From positions 1-33,601 of the forward strand of contig NZ_BBDN01000015.1 of NCBI RefSeq assembly GCF_001316265.1: a stretch of DNA of 33,601 bases. Direction: 5' to 3'. Below, one piece after another: positions 28,177-33,601 of this stretch. The notes beneath the pieces were generated by a model that searched no databases, was not told the origin of the DNA, and saw nothing but the letters and a program-made list of their open reading frames with translations. This DNA comes from Vulcanisaeta sp. JCM 16159 (GTDB lineage: Archaea; Thermoproteota; Thermoprotei; Thermoproteales; Thermocladiaceae). Position 1 is the stretch's first letter; every line of letters begins with the position of its first letter. Position numbers and translations under genes: made by a program.

Positions 28177-29583
28177 TTACTCGATAATTGGGTTACCCTT
28201 ATCATCCCTCTTAACCTTCTTTCTAGGATAAATTGCGTCAGTTGGTCCCTTGCTAAATATCTCTAGATACTTCCTCAGTACCTTGGGTATTACCACGGTG
28301 CCATCAGGTTCCTGGTAGTTCTCAAGTATTGCCGTTATAGCTCTCGTGCTCGCTATGGCCGTTGAGTTAAGGGTATGCACGAACTCCCTCCTCATGTCCT
28401 TCCTGAGAACCCTGATCCCAAGCTTTGCGGACTGCCAGTCAGTACAATTGCTGCATGATACCATTTCCCTGTACATTCCCTGGGCAGGCATCCAAACCTC
28501 AAGGTCGTACTGCTTAGCGGCGCACCTGCCCATGTCGTGTGCACAAAGTAATACTACTCTATGCGGTAGGCCAAGGCCTTGCCACAGCTCCTCTGCATTC
28601 CTTATCAATTCCTCATGCCACTTCCAACTCTCCTCAGGTAATGAAAACACGAACTGCTCAACCTTATGGAACTGGTGAACCCTGAAGATACCCTTCATAT
28701 CCCTATTACCCGCACTGGCCTCCCTCCTGAAGCTCGGTGATACTCCAACGAATAGTAATGGTAATTGGTCCTCAAGGAGCTCCGTATGCCTTAGATAGGC
28801 GGCTATTGGGTGTTCCGCAGTGCCTATTAGGTATAGGTCCTCATTCTCCACTTTATATACCATGTCCTTGAAGGTCTCCATGTCTAGTATCTCGGAAAGG
28901 ACCTCGTACTTCAGCATGTATGGTGGAAGCACGAGTCTGAAGCCCTTCTTGGTCATGTGGTCAATAGCGTAAGCTAGCAGTGCCATATCAAGCATCACCA
29001 AGTCATCAAATAAATAGTAAAACCTTGATCCAGCCACCTCACCGGCCTTGAGGGTATCGCCCATATTAAGCACAAGCTCGAGCATATCGGCATGCCCAAT
29101 GGGTTTCCAATCAATGGCTTCATACGGTACATTGAAACCAAAGCGTTCTGTTTGGTCCTTGAAGTCCTTTAGGTAGCTAACCCAAACCTTGGGCGTTCCA
29201 TAGAACCTGACCGGTATTGAATCAACACCCTCCGGGCAATTGTAGGGTACACTTTCATGAACAAGGTTCGGTATTGACCTAAGCACCCTCTCCCTCTCCC
29301 TCTCAACACTTCCTAACTCCTCCTCCCTCCTCTGAATCTCATTCAGTAATTCCTTAGCCTCCATTATCTTCCTCTCCCTCTCAGCACCACTCAACTTACT
29401 AACCTCCCTGGTGATTACGTTATGCCTATGCCTCAGTTCATCAATCCCTGCCTTAAGGCTTCTCCACTTACTATCCAATTCGATGAACCTATCAACAACG
29501 CTAACGTCCATCCTCCTCTTTTTAAGTGAGTCCTTGACAATGTCTGGTCTATTCCTCAATGCATCCAATAAGCTCCAGCTCAT
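28177..29583 (-). CDS. serS: Seryl-tRNA synthetase
   Basis: Charges tRNA-Ser (and tRNA-Sec where present). The N-terminal coiled-coil tRNA-binding arm covers about residues 30-100 (ELDSKWRSLKAGIDELRHRHNVITREVSKL... to RREEELGSVERERERV). The class II core has motif 2 SPSFRREASAGNRDMKGIFRVHQFHKVEQ and motif 3 STAIASTRAITAILENYQ, with SCSNCTDWQSAKLGIR. The 468-aa length is normal and the bacterial-like (not methanogen rare) type is clear. The frame is intact. TTAATAATTTA on the minus strand lies about 25 nt before the ATG at 29583. It converges with the TrmB-like gene. Confidence 0.97.
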   Translation of the reverse strand: MSWSLLDALRNRPDIVKDSLKKRRMDVSVVDRFIELDSKWRSLKAGIDELRHRHNVITREVSKLSGAERERKIMEAKELLNEIQRREEELGSVERERERVLRSIPNLVHESVPYNCPEGVDSIPVRFYGTPKVWVSYLKDFKDQTERFGFNVPYEAIDWKPIGHADMLELVLNMGDTLKAGEVAGSRFYYLFDDLVMLDMALLAYAIDHMTKKGFRLVLPPYMLKYEVLSEILDMETFKDMVYKVENEDLYLIGTAEHPIAAYLRHTELLEDQLPLLFVGVSPSFRREASAGNRDMKGIFRVHQFHKVEQFVFSLPEESWKWHEELIRNAEELWQGLGLPHRVVLLCAHDMGRCAAKQYDLEVWMPAQGMYREMVSCSNCTDWQSAKLGIRVLRKDMRREFVHTLNSTAIASTRAITAILENYQEPDGTVVIPKVLRKYLEIFSKGPTDAIYPRKKVKRDDKGNPIIE

Positions 29584-29642
29584 TACGGTTCTAGGACTTG
29601 CATAAATTATTAAATTTTATTTGAAATGATTATTTGAAAATC

Positions 29643-29880
29643 TCAGCTAACTTGAGTATTAAGTCCCAGTACCTCCTCGTGCATCCTTTTCAGCACCTCA
29701 CAGACTTTCCTCGCGAGTTCTTTGTCCCTCCTTATTTCATACATAGGCATATAAACTTCAAAATATCCATGTCTTCATCGGTCTCAGCCCAGCATTGTAG
29801 CAAGCTCTCTTGAGTCTCTCCCAAATAGCCTTGCCTCCCCATAGTCCCTACGCCAAGTCCTGAGCTCTATTGTTCCGCAC
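29643..29880 (-). pseudogene. PaRep2b-like remnant, C-terminal part
   Basis: PaRep2b proteins are a repeated family of unknown function expanded in Pyrobaculum and relatives. Reading the minus strand with frame changes gives GTIELRTWRRDYGEA, AIWERLKRACYNAGLRPMK and FEVYMPMYEIRRDKELARKV, then CEVLKRMHEEVLGLNTQVS before TGA at 29643-29645. These align by eye with the plus-strand copy at 31.1-31.9 kb (LRAWRRDYGDAIAILEALRRAGYNAELRP, FEVYMGMREIKRDPELVTKVCEVLKRMRE). At least two frame changes in 240 nt and no intact ORF suggest a decayed copy. It may extend upstream to about 30052 (NWVELTDPIAITYRA). Confidence 0.7.
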
Positions 29881-30151
29881 GATAGGTAATAGCGATAGGA
29901 TCGGTTAATTCGACCCAGTTAATATTACGTCGTTGCTCGCCATTGCATTGAATGTTATTACCAACGCCTGGGGTTTTGGGATGAAAAATAAGGGTGCGGT
30001 TTACGTTTTGATTTAGGGATTCTTGTCTCTTCAGGCGGTTTTGAGTGGGCATTCGTCGGGCGGTTCTTCCCTAGCGCGTAGCCTAATGCCTAATGCCCAA
30101 TCGCCGTCCGCCGTGCGTGGTCTGCTGTTTCGTGGTGTGTGGAGGGGCGTG

Positions 30152-30194
30152 TGATGAGCCTAATGAGCCACGAATGATGAACCTAATGGGTCAC
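30152..30194. repeat. Short near-direct repeat TGATGARCCTAATGRGYCAC
   Basis: TGATGAGCCTAATGAGCCAC (30152-30171) and TGATGAACCTAATGGGTCAC (30175-30194) match at 17 of 20 positions, separated by three bases. CCTAATG also occurs twice nearby at about 30081-30095. The TGATGA beginning recalls a C box, but no CTGA D box was found at a suitable distance, so I do not call a C/D sRNA. Confidence 0.5.
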
Positions 30195-30195
30195 A

Positions 30196-30440
30196 TCAAC
30201 ATGTCGCTCCGCACCTCGGCTTGAGGACGTCGCTGCTCAATGCCTTCACGTCCTTGCCCATGACCTCGAGGTAATTCCCGCCGTAAAACACTAGGTGGTT
30301 AACGACGATCTTGCGCCCGAGGTCGGCACATGCGGTGGATCAGGGCTAAGTAAATGTCCGCATAATGCGCTAAGGACTGTTGAGCATGCACGGTGCCGTG
30401 CACGCCCTCGGCGTGGGTAGGTGTTGCTGAGTAGCGTTGT
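30196..30440 (-). pseudogene. Degraded ORF of unknown family
   Basis: The minus strand holds a protein-like reading broken by one frame change near 30330: AEGVHGTVHAQQSLAHYADI, YLALIHRMC, then DLGRKIVVNHLVFYGGNYLE and VMGKDVKALSSDVLKPRCGATC before TGA at 30196-30198. It is GC-rich in wobble positions, unlike the flanking core genes. I do not recognise the family. It may be a fragment of a mobile or repeat-family gene that accompanies PaRep2b. Confidence 0.4.
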
Positions 30441-30498
30441 GGGCATGGGGTTGGTGCATGGATTCGTGCACGCAAACCATTTTACAAGGCATTAAGCA

Positions 30499-30579
30499 CC
30501 GTGAGAACAAACTCGGCATTGCGGAGTTGAAACTCCGTGGGAACAAAAATTCAATCCCCAATAAAGACCGTGGGAACAA
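30499..30579 (+). repeat. Three copies of CCGTGRGAACAA, 33-36 nt apart
   Basis: CCGTGAGAACAA (30499-30510), CCGTGGGAACAA (30535-30546) and CCGTGGGAACAA (30568-30579) lie 36 and 33 nt apart, with unrelated sequence between. They sit about 100 nt before the CRISPR array. In the 75-codon frame 30437-30664 they would encode H/L/D-R-E/G-N-K/N. They could be a leader element, remnants of another short repeat cluster, or a repeat-encoding fragment. Confidence 0.5.
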
Positions 30580-30645
30580 TCACGAACCGCAAGCATTAGG
30601 AGCAGAAACACGTCCCAACGAAGCCAAAACACCAAGGAGGAAAAA

Positions 30646-30656
30646 CTTAAAAAGAG
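30646..30656 (+). promoter_or_regulatory. Probable CRISPR leader promoter
   Basis: ACTTAAAAAGA within a purine-rich A-tract lies about 25-30 nt before the first repeat (30677). This matches archaeal TATA spacing for a pre-crRNA starting at or near the first repeat. The degenerate repeat at the far right end also places the leader on this side. Confidence 0.5.
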
Positions 30657-30676
30657 AAAAATAAACAAACGAGACG

Positions 30677-30912
30677 GAGGATTTCAATAGAATATTGAAA
30701 GGTCATCCATCTCCGCCTTGGCGACCTCCGCGAACTTAAGCAGAAGATTTCAATAGAATATTGAAAGTTAGGGGTACGTAGTTCGATTTTATGCATGCCT
30801 TCTCCTCGGGGGTGAAGATTTCAATAGAATATTGAAAGTTGAGTATGCTCGTAATCCTTAAACGGGCCCAGGACAGCGGGCATGAGGGAGGATTTCAATG
30901 GGGTGTTGAGGG
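30677..30912 (+). CRISPR. Minimal CRISPR array: four 25-nt repeats, three spacers
   Basis: Repeats lie at 30677-30701, 30743-30767, 30814-30838 and 30888-30912. Three are identical except for one A/G near the 5' end; each is GAR-G followed by TTTCAATAGAATATTGAAA and a G shared with the body pattern (GARGATTTCAATAG... ending TTGAAAG). The core is an 8-bp perfect inverted repeat with a 3-nt loop (TTTCAATA-GAA-TATTGAAA). Spacers are 41, 46 and 49 nt, unrelated and GC-richer than the repeats. The last repeat carries six substitutions, all A to G. No cas gene is present in the window, so processing would depend on Cas6 encoded elsewhere. Confidence 0.85.
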
Positions 30913-31009
30913 TTGTGGATGTTCGTTGTTGAGGCGCATTGCCGTATTGCCGCGCCCCAACGGTTATTGATCGAGGCTACCCTTCGCCTGGCTGATCGCC
31001 TGGCCTAGA

Positions 31010-31880
31010 AAGAACTACATGTGCATAGAGGCTTGGGCCTCAACGATGGTGATGTAAGTATCGCATGGCAATTAAGGCTACTGACCATAGGGCGTGTTCA
31101 AGGACAAGGCCGAGGTCGCCGAGGAAGCGAGCAGGCTCGGCGATGAGGAGTTCCCAACGTTCACGCTGTACGTAGTGCTCGGCGATGGTGGTGTGAACGT
31201 TAAGGAGAAGAGGGTTAGGCTATACATGGGTAGGTCGAAGCTCGAGTTGTGGAGAGACATAATCGATAGGCTGGAGGATCTCGGGTTTGGGATGGACAGC
31301 GATTATGGGCGTGCAGTAGCTACGCGGTTTGGTCTTCCAAAGCCATTGAGCTGGCTAGGAAAATGCTCAGCGACTGCCTAATCAAAGCCTTAGTTGAGGA
31401 CTTAGCCCAATTGCCGGATGCCGAGAAGCCTAGGCGTTTGGTGGCGTTGGCGGGCATGGAGCCCAAGCCATTGGGCAGGTCGATGGTTGAGGTCATTGAT
31501 GGCGTTAAGATGAGCGTCCAAGTGAATAACAGCGCACTGTCGTGCTTAGGGCTTGGCGTAGGGACTATGGAGATGCAATAGCGATTTTAGAGGCGCTTAG
31601 GAGGGCTGGCTACAATGCCGAGTTAAGGCCGTTAGGAGGTGGATTTGAAGTCTACATGGGCATGCGCGAAATAAAGAGAGACCCCGAGCTAGTGACTAAG
31701 GTCTGCGAAGTATTGAAAAGAATGCGCGAGAAGACAGTAAATAAGGGAAAGGAGTGGAGGGTAAGGGCAATAGCAAGGGCGATGGCGAGGTTGAACTGCC
31801 CCGCCCAGGGCCCACGGGCCCAAAACAAACAACAAAATACAGTCATTATCAACCGCGTGGTGGGCCCGCCGGGACTTTAA
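31010..31880 (+). pseudogene. PaRep2b family protein, fragmentary, five or more frame breaks
   Basis: A member of the PaRep2b repeat-protein family, function unknown. In order and across frames: RKNYMCIEAWAS, NDGDVSIA, MAIKATDHR, GVFKDKAEVAEEASRLGDEE, FPTFTLYVVLGDGGVNVKEK, SKLELWRDIIDRLEDLGF, AIELARKMLSDCLIKALVED, PDAEKPRRLVALAGMEPKPL, then WRRDYGDAIAILEALRRAGY and a basic tail ending PPGL at 31880. Breaks lie near 31053, 31065, 31090, 31350 and 31530. Each is again fixed by one added base, but their density is several times that of the core genes, and no start is visible. It may reach upstream to about 30955 (LLIEATLRLADRLA). Either a decaying copy or a full gene worsened by sequencing errors. 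Confidence 0.72.
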
Positions 31881-31905
31881 GGACATTAATACGCAGTTCA
31901 TGGTT

Positions 31906-32810
31906 TTAACCAAAGGCCTCGGCAAGCCTTATTAGGAGGTTCCATTGTCTGTCTATCTTCTCCTCCATGATCTTTATATCCTCAGGCTTAAGGTGCGCGA
32001 ACCTACCCTGTATCTTTATGTACTCCTCCAACGGCTTCCTCCTAGACTTATCCTTGTATGGAAGGCTTGGCGGACTTATCGTCAACTTGCCCTGGTTATA
32101 CTCCCATAGAACCCAGGCACCGGTCTCAACAGCGAGCCTAGCCGCCCTAATTGTGTATGAATCATCCATCTTCCAGCCTGGTGGGCATGGCGCATGGAGG
32201 TGTATGAACCTAAAGCCTTTGACCTGCATCGCCCTCCTAACCTTGTCAATGAAGTCCATTGGGTAGCAATACTTGCCGTGGCTACATAGGGCACCTTATG
32301 CATGAGCATTATCAACGCCACATCCTTCCTATCCTCAGTCTTACCCCTTGGCGATGTTGTTGTCCAAGCCATCCAAGACGTTGTGCCACTTGCCTGTATT
32401 CCCGTGTTCATGTAGGCCTCATTATCAGCCATCACATATAGAATGTCCTCATTCCTATACGCAGCACCGCTTAATGTGGCGAAGCCAATATCCGCGGTTG
32501 CGCCATCACCAGCCCAAACAACCACAGGCCCATTAATGCCTCTCTGCCTAACAGCCCTCACCAAGCCGCTAGCTACCGCTGGGCTTGATGCGAATGGCAC
32601 ATGAAGTACAGGCACTGTGTATGCTGTGTATGGTGCGGAGCCAGGTATTACACTTGAGCACCCCGCCGGTATCACCATGACGAACTTGCCGTCAAGGGCC
32701 ATAGCCAACTGCCTCATACCAACTTGCAATGGGCAGCCAGGGCATGCTGCGGTGCCTGGCATGATAAACTTAGTCCTGCCGTACTTATGTAGTTCAGTTA
32801 TGGTGACCAT
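31906..32810 (-). CDS. porB: 2-oxoacid (pyruvate):ferredoxin oxidoreductase beta subunit (one frame break)
   Basis: Binds TPP and decarboxylates pyruvate to acetyl-CoA with reduction of ferredoxin. The N-terminal frame has the Fe-S cysteines of TAACPGCPLQVGMRQLA, VIPAGCSS and the TPP motif WAGDGATADIGFATLSGAAYRNEDILYVMADNEAYMNTG. It breaks around 32263-32268; one added base gives [35 protein letters not shown] and runs to 31906. Restored length is about 302 aa. I choose ATG 32810 (MVTITELHKYGR) because GAGGTGATG at the porA stop gives an SD at good spacing; ATG 32816 is possible. A related 2-ketoisovalerate enzyme cannot be fully excluded without the other subunits. Confidence 0.93.
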
Positions 32811-32815
32811 GCACA

Positions 32816-33601
32816 TCACCTCTCAATCTTAGGTATATACCAATACTTCCTAACCCTCACTAGGCCCTCGCGTTCGCTTTTATCTAAAAAGTCCTTCATT
32901 ATTACCTTAAATTCATCGGCTGAAACGTCGAATCCGCCAAGACCAGCTAGGACGCCCTCGAAGGAGATGTTACTCGGCACCAAGCCACTGATTTCACTTG
33001 CTAACACACCGCCCATACCCACTGAGTAATCCCTATCAAATACTATGACACCCTTCACGCCATTAATCCAGCCAGTAATGTCCTCCTCAGGAAATGGCCT
33101 TATGTACCTAATCCTCAACAAACCAATTGGGTAACCCTCATCCCTAAGCCTATCAATTGCGTTCATTATATCCCCACTCCACGCACCCATTGATACGCTA
33201 GGTACTTAGCATCACTACACCTGTAGCACTCGGTCAATGGCCCATACCTCCTACCCGTTAACTTACCGTACTCATTGTAAACCTCCGAAATGACCTTCTT
33301 CGCTGACTCCATAGACTCATCCATGTATTTCTTAAGTAATGCGTGGTAGACGTCATTACCAGGCAAGTTACCCATTGTGATAGCCTCACCACCAGGCTCA
33401 ATAGTATATGGGACCCTTGGATTCCTAGATGGTAACCAAGCATCCACATCCTCTTGCGATGGTACATCTAGGGGCTCCGCCGTATGGCTAAGTATGAATC
33501 CATCAAGCCCAACAGCTACCGGTAATAATACTCTATCATTCTCACTTATCTTGAAGGCTGTTAATGTCATGTCAAAGGCCTCCTGCACGTTCTGAGCCAT
33601 G
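32816..33601 (-). CDS. porA: 2-oxoacid (pyruvate):ferredoxin oxidoreductase alpha subunit, partial (one frame break)
   Basis: The alpha subunit supplies the other half of the TPP/CoA site. Only the middle and C-terminal parts are present: AFKISENDRVLLPVAVGLDGFILSHTAEPLDVP, ECYRCSDAKYLAYQ, then after the break GAWSGDIMNAIDRLRDEGYPIGLLRIRYIRPFPEEDI and VIVFDRDYSVGMGGVLASEI. One added base near 33191-33197 restores KYLAVSMGAWSGDIM. The frame runs off the right edge, so the true start, and probably the gamma and delta subunit genes, lie beyond 33601. The ATG at 33601 is internal. The stop overlaps the porB start region. Confidence 0.92.

Noticed and set aside
30152..30194. C/D box sRNA suggested by two TGATGA sequences
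   Set aside because: No CTGA D or D' box at a suitable distance on either strand, and the two units look like a direct repeat.
30370..30579. 69-codon minus-strand ORF (MFPRSLLG...)
   Set aside because: Overlaps the repeat cluster and a better protein-like reading in another frame; composition looks random.
30437..30664. 75-codon plus-strand ORF before the CRISPR array
   Set aside because: Lysine/arginine/asparagine-rich, built partly from the CCGTGRGAACAA repeats, and its end overlaps the leader. No evidence of a real protein.
31652..31925. Minus-strand ORFs of 66 and 78 codons over the PaRep2b copy
   Set aside because: They are antisense to a recognisable PaRep2b reading and have no independent support.
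316..33197. Widespread programmed frameshifting or recoding as an explanation of the split genes
   Set aside because: Breaks occur at varied positions and in unrelated genes, without a common slippery heptamer or downstream structure, mostly need one added base in G/C or A/T runs, and include essential enzymes. Sequencing error is simpler.

Overview
The window comes from a hyperthermophilic crenarchaeon of the Thermoproteales, most likely near Vulcanisaeta or Caldivirga. This is an inference from gene content: a ThermoDBP-type ssDNA-binding protein, PaRep2b repeat-protein remnants, archaeal-type PheS/PheT, SerS, uS15 and eS1, KEOPS subunits Bud32 and Pcc1, a type II GAPDH-PGK pair, and leaderless promoters with an A/T box about 25-30 nt before the start. 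No rRNA or tRNA gene was seen.

Layout. 1-9.3 kb: family 4 uracil-DNA glycosylase, a membrane GT2 glycosyltransferase behind an HTH-PRTase regulator with a perfect palindrome at its promoter, ThermoDBP, a PEBP-family protein, then pheT-dtdA-DUF429 and unknown small proteins. 9.2-17.7 kb: thiolase with its DUF35 partner, a presenilin-like intramembrane protease, pheS, and an etfB-etfA-etfD block (ETF plus a membrane Fe-S oxidoreductase) that would carry acyl-CoA dehydrogenase electrons to quinone. 17.7-25.6 kb: Bud32, uS15, UPF0179, M42 peptidase, PGK-GAPDH, a Pno1-like KH protein, eS1, Pcc1 and a 388-codon protein that may be a degenerate RecJ/Cdc45-like factor. 25.6-29.6 kb: a radical SAM protein resembling the tetraether lipid synthase Tes, divergent from a TrmB-like regulator, then serS. 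29.6-31.9 kb: a gene-poor, visibly GC-richer island with two PaRep2b remnants in opposite orientation around a minimal CRISPR array (four repeats, three spacers, no cas genes). 31.9-33.6 kb: beta and partial alpha subunits of a pyruvate-type 2-oxoacid:ferredoxin oxidoreductase.

A dominant property is more than twenty reading-frame breaks, mostly in short homopolymers and mostly repaired by adding one base. They hit essential genes (pheS, GAPDH, bud32, etfBA, porAB). Sequencing or consensus error is by far the best explanation, so I annotate those genes as single CDSs and give the position of each break. Coordinates of such CDSs span the break and cannot be translated directly.

Most genes sit in short operons. 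Three operon junctions share a Shine-Dalgarno-like GAGGTGATG that overlaps the upstream stop codon, which sets the downstream start.
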